From Alitta virens (taxonomy: Eukaryota > Annelida > Polychaeta > Phyllodocida > Nereididae): a stretch of 64,000 bases of DNA. The notes under the pieces are model-generated. The model made no database searches. It worked only from the letters and a program-made list of their open reading frames with translations, and was not told the origin of the DNA. A program made the translations under genes and the position numbers. The stretch lies in assembly GCA_932294295.1 (NCBI GenBank), contig OW028584.1:29931231-29995230 (forward strand), given 5' to 3'. Positions 1-11,738 of this stretch are shown here, one piece after another. Position 1 is the stretch's first letter. Every line of letters starts with the position of its first letter.

Positions 1-1189
1 ATTCTAATAAAAAATACCCCAAAATAATCTATTTTTATCAGAAATGTCACAAAACAAAAACGAAAATTGTATAACACCAAGGAAGTTTGGAACCTTGCCA
101 GGTAAGGAAACTGAAGAAAAATTAAAAAAATAAAAAGCGTGAAGTATTTTTTTATTATAATAATATTTTGTACATAAAATTTTATACATTGTTTGAAAGA
201 AAAAAAAAATCCAAAACAGAATAATAGTGTTTGCAAAAATTTCCGTGTCTAAAGGTCTATCAAAATAACTTGTAACAATTCAGATGTACAAGACCAATGC
301 AAAGGTCAAAGTTCTTTGACAGAGTACAAGCCATAAATATAAATTGTTTTCATTACAACATGGAGACAAGAGTAGATTACAATAACAATAATCAAAAATT
401 AAATTTGCACTTGTCAAGTCAAACTCCGCTTTTTAATATAACTCTCCCTAGCCACCAACATTCATATATAGTTGTTTTTTTAATTAAATACAAATTGTAA
501 ATGTGATTTGGCTTTTAAAAAATCATGTGTCTGTCAGTCTGTCTCTTTAATTTTAACTTTATATTTTTTATATTTAGTTTCCCTGGTTAAAGATACAAAG
601 GGCGGCAAAACAATAGAACACACACATGCATAATATACAAAGGCATAATTAACATGGAAATGCATTGAATAGATAAAATATTATTTAGCTGTGATTTTGA
701 AGATTGTGATAAAACCAAGCAGTGGTGGATCAGCCCAAATGAAACACGAAATTAAACACAACTCATTTGATTATTAACTTAGCATGTGTGGTACTAATCC
801 AAAGAGCATTTCCTATTGTATCAGGTCTATTTACTTTAGTTTACAAATTTCCGATGTGTGTTTGGCTTAATTTTAAAAACTATGACTTCGCAACGCAAAC
901 ATTGCACATGGTATTGAATGGGGGGAGGGGGGGGGGGGGTGTTGTAAAAATATGCCCATCCCTGCTGTAGACCTGTAGACAACAATTAAGTAACAACCCC
1001 CCCCCCCCCCTTCCATCCACTTTAAAAGATAGAAATGTTTACTTGCATGGTAGTATCCTGAACTGAGGTCATGCCACACTTTATGTATGCTATTACAAAA
1101 GAAATTCTATTGCTACCGTCCTAATGACCAATTAATGATGCTGTATTAGACCCACGTTTTATAACTCCCCCTCACTGATTCCACTGGAA
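1..1189. other. Gene-free AT-rich stretch
   Basis: No coding region is supported here on either strand. The sequence is AT-rich and short frames have no recognisable domain. The only structured part is the G-tract/C-tract inverted repeat listed separately. Confidence 0.6.
914..1020. repeat. Imperfect inverted repeat with G-tract and C-tract arms
   Basis: A G-rich run (G6-A-G13, 920-939) is mirrored about 60 bases later by a 14-base C run (997-1010). The flanking bases also pair: ATTGAATGGG and GTTGTAA on the left against CTTCCATCC and TAACAAC on the right. The two arms can form an imperfect hairpin, and the G run could also form a quadruplex. This looks like a simple-sequence structure rather than a gene part. 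Confidence 0.6.
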
Positions 1190-2077
1190 AACAAAGAAAG
1201 GGGTGCTAACTATGTATTCATATCGGCTGACATGCATATCTTTCCTCTGCACACAGAACATACAAATTATTTAAAACTACGTATTGCTTTGAACCTTATC
1301 TAAATCTCAACCTCCCCAAGAAAACCTATAATAACATAGCAAGATTTAGACTTAGCTCACATAACCTCAAAATTGAAACCGGAAGACATGAGACCCCTAA
1401 AATACCATTAGAAGAATGAAAATGTAATAAATATGATAGTAATGAAGTAGAAGATGAACTACATTGTCTCTTAATTTGTAACAATTATGCAGAACCCAGA
1501 AATCAAATAAAGAACCTGAAATGATATATGCTCTTGGTAATTTCCAAAATAAAGTAATGTAGACTTTAATTACAACTGGGCTCCTCCGATATGACACTCC
1601 CTGACATGACTGTCAACACAAATTAGAAGAGCCAAATGCCAGGGTCAGCGCAATGTTGCCTGGTACTTTTTTTATTTTTATACATGTGAACATTCTTATC
1701 TTTTTGTGTTAATTTGAATCTTATTGTGATATTATGATCAGTATTTGTGTATATTTTTTACAATTTTAATCTAATATTGATATTATAATCAGTATTTGTG
1801 ATTTGATCTGTGATTTTATTTGCTATCTTTTATGTACTTATATATATATATATTATTTCGCCTTAATACTGAATGTTTAAGAGCAGGACTCTGTCCAGAA
1901 AACATCAAATTGTGGCAACTGGAACCTTAAATGTTAAGCTGTATATTATGTATAAAAAAATGAGAACTTGTACATCAGATTTTTGTAGATGTAGTTTTAG
2001 ATAGACGTAGTGAGTAGATATGTGACATATGTATCTTTTCTGATATGAAAAAGAGTCAATAAAAGCTATATATATAG
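1190..2077 (+). pseudogene. 3' end of a non-LTR retrotransposon (LINE), C-terminal remnant plus 3' UTR
   Basis: Between about 1,260 and 1,530, conceptual translation with stops and shifts gives a remnant of the form NNIARFRLSSHNLKIETGR..TPKIPL..CN..EVEDELHCLLICNNY. This is the pattern seen at the extreme C-terminus of many LINE ORF2 proteins (a Cys/His-containing tail). It is followed by about 500 bases of non-coding sequence ending in AATAAA at 2,058-2,063 and a short TA tail (2,066-2,077), as expected for a LINE 3' UTR. The reverse transcriptase is absent, so this is a 5'-truncated dead copy. The family inside the LINE group is not determined. Confidence 0.55.
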
Positions 2078-2152
2078 TATAAACTTGACATTTCCTTCAT
2101 TGTTTTTCAGACTGAAATTTTTATTTTTGTAGGCAACACAATTTTGGAAAAT

Positions 2153-4423
2153 ATACATATATATAATGTTTTATTGACGTTTTGGAATCATGGTTAGATA
2201 CATTCGTCATACACAATAAACAAATACTACAATTGAACAACTACAATACATGCAATTTCAAGTATTAGAACAATAATGGTTGTGAAATAATAGCATAACA
2301 TAAAATATATACATGATCAGAAAATTGATGAATGGTTAAGATAAAGCTAAATATATATACATTAATTGAATAAGTAACTATGTGATTAAGTAATAGTTTC
2401 TGGTTCCAGTTAATCGAGGTAATATTAGCAAGATTAGTACAACAAAATGTCACGGTAATGTTAAGAGCTCAGCCAGATGAGGTTATGTTTTGTTTTAAAT
2501 TTTTATTATTTTATTTATTCATTTTTATTTTTTATTATTATTTTTTTTAAATCAACTATTTAACTTTATTAAGGAAATCACCTAGTGCATGTTTCAGTTT
2601 AGGTTTTTTGCACGATAATATGGCTTTAAATTGCTCTGTTCTACCTAAGATGAAAAAATGCGGAATCACATCAGCCACTTTTGTTATCAATTGGGTCCTC
2701 TGTATAATTTTTGCGTTACAGGTTAGGAAGTGCAATTCATCTTCTATCGCATTGCTTGGACATTTATCACATATTTTGTTGTCTAATGGTATTTTTGGCG
2801 TCTCATGTCGACCAATTTCTATCCTAAGTTTATGCGAGCTTACTCTAAACCTGGCTATATTATTGTAAGTTTTCTCGGAAAGATTATTAGTTAAATATGG
2901 TTCAATGCGGTAGCTTGTTTAAAGAGTTAATATGTTATCAATTTAGGGTTTTGATCTGAGTTGTTTATCTCATTAAGGATTCTACTTTGCTCATAAGTGT
3001 AAAGGTTTAATTTTACTCTGTTAGCTAAAGCTTCAGATGTTTCTGATTCCAAGTTAGTTATGCCACATTTGTTGATGATATGTATTACATAGTTAGTTTG
3101 TCCCCTGGCATGCAAAGAGTCTTGGATTTTAAGGCACTGGTGAAGGATGTTATCTTGGGGCAGCGCTGATAGTCTTGCCCAATAATTTACTATGTCCACC
3201 TTTTGTCTTACATGAAGGGGGAATCTGCCTGTCTCTGCATATATGGCTAGTGTGGCTGTTTGTTTTCTAACACCTAGAATACGTTTCAAGTATCCTATTT
3301 GTATCATTTCCATGTTGTGAATTGTGTTCGATTTTGACCACAATATGTTATTGCATTCCAATATTGGTAGAATGTATGTGTCAAACATTTTAATTGCAAG
3401 AGGGGGAGGGATATATCCAAAGGAAGGTTTTGTTCTGTTGTGAAGTGCAAAAAGTGCTTTTTGTGCTTGTGTCATTAGGTGTTCTGGCATTTTGTTGTGT
3501 ACAGATTTTTGAGTGTTAATGATATGGCCGAGTTATTTGTACGATTCTACTTTTTCAATAGATTGTCCATTGTATATAAAATTAGTTGGACGTTTAAACC
3601 CAAATTGCATAACTTTGGTTTTGGTTGTATTAACCAGTAAGTGCCATTTGGCACAGAACCTGTGCAGAGAATTAATACTGTTTTGTAGACCTTCAGCAGA
3701 TCCAGATATAAGGACTATGTCATCTGCATATAGGAGATGTGTGAAATGTGTATAATTTATCTCTATACCATCATTTACATTGAGATATGTTGGAAGGTCA
3801 GACATGAATTTATTAAACAACTTAGGGCTAAGTATACCACCCTGTAAAACCCCAAAAATGCTATCAATATGTTCCCCAAAGTTACCCTCATGGTACACTT
3901 TAGCTCTTGCCTTATCAAACATGCTCATGATGATCTTTAACATTTTCGTACCCATTTGCTGGTTTCTTAACTTAAGGTATAGGGCATTTCTATTTATGTA
4001 GTCAAAAGCTTTGGTAAAATCAACAAAGCATAAAAATTTTGTTTTTTTGTGAAACTGCTGATGTCTTATCACAGACTCTAACACAAATACACAATCAGTC
4101 GTTCTACGAGAGGGTGTAAATCCGAACTGGAAGGGGTCATCAAGTGACAACAGATCATTTTTAAAGTACAGCCTAGCATTAAGAATCGACTAAAAAATCT
4201 TGACCATAGCTACTGTAATAGTAATTTTCCTGTAATTGTCTGGTTTAGAGTGATCTCCTTTTTTATGTAATGCATTTATGCCAAATAGGCAGGTTTTTAT
4301 TAAAATTTTAAGACACATGTGTGCACATCTGCTGAAAATTAGGCATCTTTGAAGGTCTGTATCTCCGTTCGACAACTTTCGACGATTAAGGCATAATAAC
4401 CAGCATGAAGACAATGTTTTCAT
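2153..4423 (-). pseudogene. Non-LTR retrotransposon reverse transcriptase, broken by stops
   Basis: One reading frame from 4,423 down to 2,927 encodes a LINE-type reverse transcriptase. Visible motifs are LHKKGDHSKPDNYR (motif before RT domain 1), FGFTPSRRTTDC, FVDFTKAFD (motif A), GVLQGGILSP (motif B) and LLYADDIVLIS (motif C, catalytic YADD), followed by a C-terminal region with KMFDTYILPILECNNILW and LGVRKQTATLAIYAETGRFPL. The frame is cut by an in-frame TAG near 4,190 and by a stop after ESYK near 3,530, where active copies usually read SYKYLG. The Cys/His tail continues in another frame to about 2,600. The 3' UTR runs to a TA tail near 2,153-2,165 with a minus-strand AATAAA at 2,070-2,075. 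It is a dead copy lying tail to tail with the plus-strand LINE remnant on its left. The 5' part (endonuclease) is not visible. Confidence 0.85.
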
Positions 4424-6821
4424 CTTTTCAATGGATATGGTCTGATTTATGGCTCTTTACGGCTTCTTGAGTTATCACATGATTAAGATAACATGTTTCA
4501 CAAAATATTAGTTCCAATCTGGCTAATTACAGTCCATAACTTCCTTAATATTAGGGCTAGAAATTTGGTGAAAACACTTTTCGAATCCTTGGATCTTGCG
4601 GCATTCACTGGCAGTGATATCAAGAATATACAATAAGAAATAAAGAAATTCGACATAGAAATTTAGGGAGTTAATTGCTGCTGATGCAGGGCATCACTGG
4701 TGAGGGGTGTGCTCACTGAAGCGCAGTCTGAACATCAAAGAATTTATGTATTTAGGGAAGCAGCAGGGGTCCTTGGGCCAGCTCTGGGTGAATTTTACTC
4801 TTCTTAAATCACCTAATAATGAATATTGTTTTATTTCTGAAGTGTCCAATCCTTCTCTAGTTCATCCAAGCTTATATACTTATTAGATTTCATTAGTTTC
4901 AAGGTGGGGGGGGGGGGGGGGGGTTCCCCCTGGTTCTTTTAGGGGGAGTACCCCCTCCTTTTTAGGATTTGCACTCAATGCTAACTATATCTACTTCCAG
5001 CACTAATTAATCACAGTGGAAAGAATTTAATACTGGATGTCATATACTCACATCTTAAGATATACTTTCCCTAGCACCAAGTTTACAATTTCAAAATAAC
5101 AGTTTACTAATTTCTAGCACAGATTTCAATAAATGAATCATCTCCACATCAAATAACAGTTGATTCTATCTAGCACCGAGTACATATCAAAAGAATCATT
5201 CATTGCGGCGGAAGTTGAGTTACATGTGGTCGGACCTAGCATCCTGCCCAGTTGATTATGTATGGAAATACCAGAGTGCTATAATTGATGTTAGTGATAG
5301 CTTAAGATGCTAATACATGTTCTAGCCTTTGTTCACTATATAACTGTTCTTTATATTTTAAAATATTTCAGTTTGATTATTATCATTAGGCCTTTGAACT
5401 GGCTTATATTTGTCTGTGCCATATTTCTGCATTATACAGGTGAAAACCAAAGTCCATGCTGCTTCTGATGCATGATCCATTTAGTTGACCTATTTAGTTG
5501 GTAAATTCCAGTGCACATGTTGCATAAATTTAGAAACAACCAGGCCATGTGAGTGACCCAGATTTTAGTAGGAATACACAAGCCTCATCACACACTTTCT
5601 GCCTCTAGCTTTGTTTTGGGCATCTTTTATAGCAGTTTTAAGGCTTTTGACTCCCACAGCTTGCTTAACACCTCACTGGTACTATTTTACTGGCTGAGTT
5701 TGCAGGGATAAGGCTCTGCTGTTCAGACATTTTGGTACCTGTGCTACACTGGTAAATTATATTAAATTATATGCCAACATAGTATGGATAAAATGTTCAC
5801 ATTGTAAAGTCCACTGCCCTGTATTGACTCACTTTCATGAGATAGATGACTTATATGATACATATATCTCTTATGTTTCATAACTACAGTCACAGAGACT
5901 TGTTTAGCATTAATTATTTTAGTTATTAAATACATTGTTCATTATGGACATACATTGTTTAACATAGCTATCAAATAGATTGTTCATATAGTTATACATT
6001 GTCTAAATATAGCTAACAAGTACATTGTTCATATAGTCATGCATTGTTTAATGTAGTTAGTCATGCATGAGGGTTAAAGTGCATGACTACCAGTTTAGTT
6101 ATTGAATACATGTTGTATTATGTATAATTGAAAGGCATAGTTGTTATGCACTAAATCTAGTAGAATCATTAGTGCACTGATAGGACAGAGAAATGTCAAA
6201 CATTGAATGTTAAATGCTAAATGTAGGAAATTATGTCAGAGTACAGCATGATTGCACATTGCATTGTGTTACCAGCATAATTGCACACTGCATTGTACTA
6301 GTTATGTTTCCCTATTAAGGCTGCCTCCACACTAAGTCCAGGCAGGCCTTTGATCTGGAGCAATACAGCCTCCTTAATTGCACTTTACTGCACCCCAAGC
6401 CAAGCTACCTGCCAATTGCTGACACTGCCATTGTATCCCAGTGTCAGCTTGGGCTAAAAATAGCCACAGTACAATGCAGTGGTACAGAGGGCCCCTTTGT
6501 CTCTGCAGGCCTAATCCCTGCCAGCTTAAAGTGGCATTTTACCAGTGCTTGCAGTTAAGGGGGGGAAACTACCCCCCCCCCCCACTTATGTAATTCATGC
6601 TCTACTGCTCCAGGGAGAGCAGTCCAGCACCTAATTGTGTATTGTTCTAGGATTGGTTGTTGAAATTCAGTGCATTGTTTTAGCACTCATGATTGGTTTA
6701 AATTAACCCCACCCAGTGCATGCTGGGTGGGGAATTGAAGAGCCCTATTGTTAATATAAGGCTCTGCAGCAATAAAAAGATCAGTTTTTACCTAACCAGG
6801 AACCAGTACTGAGGAAGCAAT
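4424..6821. other. Gene-free region with simple repeats
   Basis: No gene is supported. Contents are an 18-base G run (4,906-4,923), a short tandem array (5,937-6,060), a GC-richer patch around 6,330-6,560 with paired G and C runs near 6,558-6,582, and a possible promoter-like or older repeat sequence around 6,640-6,820. None of it gives a coherent protein. Confidence 0.5.
5937..6060. repeat. Short tandem array, about 55-60 bp period
   Basis: Three diverged units share the pattern ACATTGTTCAT...TACATTGT...ATAGCTA. The units are imperfect. Nothing indicates a coding or RNA function. Confidence 0.5.
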
Positions 6822-6825
6822 CTAT

Positions 6826-7066
6826 TGTAGGGTCCCTCTGGAATGGACTCAGACCAAGACAAGGATTCAAGTTCACATGTTTTATTACGCCCTGCCCCAA
6901 CACACACGTCCTATCTCTAGCCCTACAAAGATCTTACTACTCGAGATGACGCCTTCTAGCGCCAGCAACCCCCGTCACGTGGGGTCCACGCTGTGGCAGC
7001 AACATGCTCCGCATTCTAGGTCAACGGCTTAACATTTCGAATTTTAAGGGGATGCAGGTCACCACA
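6826..7066 (-). mobile_element. Solo LTR of a Ty3/gypsy-like retrotransposon
   Basis: The 241-bp segment begins TGTAGGG and ends CACCACA on the + strand, so on the - strand it reads TGTGGTGACC ... CCCTACA, with TG and CA ends as in LTRs. It is flanked on both sides by CTAT (6,822-6,825 and 7,067-7,070), a 4-bp target duplication typical of Ty3/gypsy elements. A minus-strand AATAAA lies in the TAATAAAACATG segment near 6,880. No internal region or second LTR is nearby, so it is probably a recombination-derived solo LTR. It is unrelated by eye to the LTRs at 33.2 and 43.1 kb. Confidence 0.7.
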
Positions 7067-7070
7067 CTAT

Positions 7071-8131
7071 TGTCTTACAGAGTTCTTTACTTTATGCCTT
7101 GCTTGGAACTTATACTGAATGCTTGGATGGAAAGCTAGCTGAAGATTACATGACAGACTTGTACAAGCCTTGGAACTTGTCTCTTGATGCCTGAAATTGC
7201 CTCAGCAATTCAGAGAAGTCTGTTGTATGCCTCTTGACAGAGCCCAAGAGGACGAATTTTTACAACATGTACAGAGGAAATGATGTATTTGTAGACCTAT
7301 AAATTTGTATAATGGAAACAGAATTTTGTTTGCAGTGGATGATGAGGAATCCAACTGCGGCTGCCCAACACTCCAGCCATCCATTATACACTGCAACTGC
7401 CCAATAAAACACAACTGATATAAAATTAATTGAGCAAACTGTGAAGCTAGCTGTGTGTTATGTATGGTAAATACCACGTAAACTAAAAAAAAAATTATAT
7501 AAATCTTTAATTATTACAGTTTGATGTTATAGTTTCTTAAAATGGCAATAAACCCTATAGAATCTATATAATTGCTACCAATTATTGTACATTTTTAGTG
7601 CACACCACTGCTTGCCATCTATAGATACAGCGTTTCCACATGTAAAGAAGTGTTTTACATCATTGTCGTCATTCCATGCATAGCTTTCACAACAACAGAT
7701 CCAGGAGCATGACAAAAATCATACCTTGCACCTTACTGAAGACCACATCCTAAACGGTGTAACCACACACTGTCGGACGAGGTCCAAACGGTGGTTAATT
7801 TATTGACACTAGAGGGAGCCCTAATCAGCACAGAAAGCTCACCTTGCTCCGCCTGGTGATAAAAACGATTTTCATAGTGAGAAATGAATATATTAATGCT
7901 ACTTAATTATTAGAGCCTCAATTTAAAGAATCTATCACTATATATATTGCAAAAGACTCTCTCAGTACAATATGAGGTGTATCGACAGTAGATATGATAT
8001 TGACAATATATATTTTATTTTGAAAATATCTTTGTACATATTAAACTTACCATAATACTATATTCAGATTCTTATGATATTCAAATACGACTCAAAACCT
8101 TGTATCTTGTACCTGATGAGTATGAATTAAA

Positions 8132-8133
<2 letters not shown>
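7071..8133. other. Gene-free region
   Basis: Nothing recognisable. Short frames are present but no domain or splice structure supports a gene. Confidence 0.5.

Positions 8134-8219
<86 letters not shown>
8134..8219. repeat. (TA)n microsatellite
   Basis: An uninterrupted TA dinucleotide run of about 43 units. The frame that reads through it as alternating Tyr-Ile is an artefact. Such runs are often LINE 3' tails, but no LINE 3' UTR was recognised next to this one. Confidence 0.95.
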
Positions 8220-8222
<3 letters not shown>

Positions 8223-8557
8223 GATAACCTCATGAAAGCTTTGCTTGTTAGGTTTACAGCAAGCCATTGTGAAAATGCGGTCCAGAAGGCTGGTTTACAA
8301 GTGCAAAATTTATTTTAACTCCAAAAGTGATAAAAAAGCAAAATAAGAATCAATACCCCAAAAATGGCAATATTATACACACAAATAATTTTCCTTCTTA
8401 TTATAAGTGATAACTTAATTTTTGGATATTTACCACTTATTTTCAGGGAATTCCTTGCCTGTTTGCAGGGAATGTTCATTTCTCATCTCTAGTGGCAGCT
8501 AATTTGCTTATTTCACCATCTTCACACATGATGCTTCAAATCAATTAAGTGACCTAA

Positions 8558-8602
8558 AGGCCCTTTCACACATAGCCGGATCAGACACCGGAGCGTCCCG
8601 GA
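8558..8602 (+). repeat. Left terminal inverted repeat of the Harbinger element
   Basis: Starts AGGCCCTTTCACACATAGCC and matches the reverse complement of 13,280-13,324 at 43 of 45 positions. The TAA target duplication is directly outside. Confidence 0.93.
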
Positions 8603-9044
8603 ATGAAATTTCGTTAAATCCAGGGCGGTCCGGGCGAAAAAGTTAGAAATGTCAACAAACGAAATAATTGGGCGGTGTGGACACGAAGGCAAGATGGAGG
8701 CAACAAGGAGCAACACGGTCATGACACGGATGTGTACGGGTGCTACACGGATATGTACGGATGAAACACGGAGGAGCACGGGTAAACAAGGAACGAGCCA
8801 CGGTTGTAGCCGGAGGTAACACGACTGTGCCGGAGGAGGGCGGAGTGAACCGGATGTTACACGGGGCCTTCACGGATATACCCGATCTTTACACGATCTT
8901 ACTACGATATCACTACGGAGTTAAGCGGTTTTCACCCGGATCGCTCTGAAATTGGTATTTAAACTGCCTGCGTTCCACTGTCCATCATTCCACTTCGGAC
9001 TACCATACTGCAAAGCTGTTGCTGCTACTACAGAAAAATTGGAT

Positions 9045-10408
9045 ATGTCTTTATCACACTACGACAGGGTGGAATTGGATTTGAAGTGCATGGACATGCA
9101 AGTCCAGCTATTGACTGCTGCTAATGATATAATTCTGCAAGAAGAACACAAACTGCAAGATGATGCAGTGAGGGCCACAACATCAACTGATGAAGATGAC
9201 CTATTAGAAAATGCTGCTGCTGCACCAAGACGAAGAAGAAGAAGGCAAATGTGGGTGCGACCTTGGCTGCTAAGAAGACCTCTTTATGGGCAGTATGAAA
9301 AACTGATGGCTGAATTGACTGCAGAAGATGTGGGTGGCTTCAAGAATTTCATGAGGATGGAGCCTGACTTATTCCATGAAGTTCTTGCCAGAGTGGGACC
9401 TAGGATTACAAAGCAGGATACCTTTTGGAGGAGGGCCCTTGAACCTGGATTGAAACTGGCTATTACCTTGCACTACCTGGGTATGGGCAACAGCTACAAG
9501 TCTCTGCAGTATGGATTTAGGGTAGCCTTCAATACCATTTCTATCTTTGTCATCGAAGTCTGCCAGGCCATCATAGACGAGTACTCAGCAGAAGTGATGC
9601 GTTGTCCTGTAACCCCAGAAGCCTGGAAAGAAGTTGCCAATGGATTCTACAACAGATGGAACTTCCCCCACTGTGTCGGCGCCATTGATGGCAAGAACGT
9701 TGCCATCAGATGTCCAAAGAAGTCTGGATCCCTGTTCTACAACTACAAGGGATTTTTCTCTATTGTCCTACTGGCTGTAGTTGATGCTGAATACAAGTTC
9801 CTCTACGTTGACATTGGTGCCAGTGGATCAGGCTCAGATGCTGGAGTGTTTAGTCAGACAGAATTGAAGGAAGCACTACAAAGTGGGAACATTGGATTAC
9901 CTGAACCAGATAACCTGCCTAATGATGACCAACCAGTGCCTTACTTCATAGTTGGGATGATGCCTTTGGACTGCAGACTTGGATGATGAAGCCTCTGCCT
10001 CACAGGAACATGACCATGGAAGACAGAATCTTCAACTACAGACTTTCTAGAGCTAGACGGGTGGTAGAGAATGCATTTGGACTTTTGGCTGCCAGGTTCA
10101 GGTGTCTCCTCACAACAATGCCTCAAAGTCCCGACAGAGTGTGTACCATAACTCTTGCTTGCTGTGTGTTGCACAACCTACTGAGGGTGAGGTATCCAAC
10201 TGCTCAAGTGAATGCTGTGGACCAGGAAAATGCCGACATCCATGAGATCATCCCAGGTGCATGGAGGGGGAATGCTGCCAATCTACCAGACATGGGACAT
10301 GTGTTCAGAGGCAACACCAACAGAGCAGCCAAGGAAATGCGGCAATACTTGGTCAGCTACGTGAACTCAGAAGCTGGGAGTGTACCATGGCAGCAAGACA
10401 AGATTTGA
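9045..10408 (+). pseudogene. PIF/Harbinger transposase (DDE superfamily), one frameshift
   Basis: DDE-type transposase that would cut and rejoin the transposon ends. The first ATG in frame is 9,045 (MSLSHYDRVELD); codons before it are open but have no ATG. Visible features are a basic stretch RRRRRRQMWVRPWL, a helix-turn-helix-like region (TLHYLGMGNSYKSLQYGFRVAFNTIS), catalytic Asp215 in GAIDG, Asp265 in GSGSDAGVF, and the glutamate in RARRVVENAFGLLAARF encoded near 10,067. The frame breaks at about 9,955: the first frame leaves the family pattern after YFIVG and stops soon after, while the rest of the domain continues from about 9,958 in the next frame to 10,408. One missing base would explain this. 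All three catalytic acidic residues are encoded, so the break looks recent. It runs convergently to the MADF partner gene. Confidence 0.88.
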
Positions 10409-10944
10409 AAACAACACGAATGATGTAAGTTTGAACATTTAATTAATAGCAAACTTCAGACTTCTGCAGCACACAAGTGCAAAAAATACACATCATTTAA
10501 TTATTGTCATGTAATACAGTTTACATGAAAACATAAGTAAAAGTTCATTGTTCATTACATTAAAGTTCATTGGTATACAGTTCACATGAAAACATAAGTA
10601 ATAACAGTTCATTGTTCATTTCATTAAAGTTCATTGTTCATTTCCAGGTCAACATTACTCGGTTGTGGTAGTTGGAGGCGTGGGCACCGAAAAGGAGGAG
10701 TTATGGTCATCACCACCAACCATCCCCCCCACACTAGTGTTCAACAAGTAGCTGGTGAGAGAAACATCCTGAGGCGTGCTGCAATCCTGTGGTGACATGG
10801 AAGGACAACCGTGCGAAGGACCTGAAGTCAACCAGGCCTGGCTGATTATCGTAGAAGATGTTGCAGGAGGGGGGATCGGTGCAGGCACAGACGAAGAAGG
10901 GGCAGACGACATGAGAGCCTGGGGCGAAGGGCCGGATGGAGGAG

Positions 10945-11110
10945 GAGCGAACATCTGGGCAGCAGGGCTGGAAGAATGCTGTGCGAACATCTGAGCAGCA
11001 GGGCTGGAAGAATGCTGTGCGAACATCTGGGCAGCAGGGCTGGAAGAATGCTGTGCGAACATCTGGGCAGCAGGGCTGGAAGAATGCTGATGATGAGGGA
11101 ACATCTGCGC
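10945..11110 (-). repeat. 36-bp coding minisatellite
   Basis: Four to five tandem units of 36 bp inside the MADF-type gene, encoding repeats of SSPAAQMFAQHS on the - strand. The multiple of three keeps the frame open. The array is close to the polyglutamine-encoding CAG/CTG tract at 11,161-11,264. Confidence 0.9.
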
Positions 11111-11461
11111 AGCAGGGCCGGATGAACTGGCTGTAGTAGCAGGAGCAGGGAGGACGAACTGCTGCTGCTGCTGCTGCTGAGGGACAGGAGGCAGAAAGTG
11201 ATGATACTGCTGTTGCTGTTGCAGTTGCTGTTGCTGCTGCTGTTGCTGTTGCTGCTGGCGCTTGCGATGATATGCCTGCTTAAACTGCATCAGGTTCTGT
11301 AAGGTTTGGGCCTGGTAATCCCACCAAGTGTCTGTGTCCATCTGCATCACCTCGTGGTAGATCATGTCCGTGAACACCCTCTTGGACAAGCTGCCTGAGT
11401 CCGTCGGCTGACTCAACTTGCTGTGCATGTCCCGCTGCAGATCGGTGGCTTTTTCAATCAG

Positions 11462-11738
11462 CTGGAAATAGGAAACAACACAACATTAGAGTAAGTCACA
11501 TGGCAACTGCAATAGCATGTGCATTATTGACAATGTACTGAAAAGACACATCACCATACAGTGAACACTGGAAGTGCCAAGAAACAAAGCTACCACTTTC
11601 TACTATGGAAAAGCTACAACTTTAAAATGCAAGATTACAATTACAACTTTAAACTGCAAGATTACAATTAGAACTTTAAACTGCAACATTACAATACGAT
11701 TATCTTGATTATCATGGCAACTGAAGCAGTATACTTAC
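11462..11738 (-). other. GT-AG intron in the Harbinger MADF gene
   Basis: The donor reads CAA|GTAAGT at 11,739/11,738 and the acceptor reads CTATTTCCAG|CTG at 11,462/11,461 on the - strand. The phase joins the two coding frames. The homologous gene at 57-58 kb has no intron at the corresponding position. Confidence 0.8.

Noticed and set aside
8100..8318. Frame with a long Tyr-Ile repeat
   Set aside because: It is a translation of the (TA)n microsatellite, with no domain outside it.
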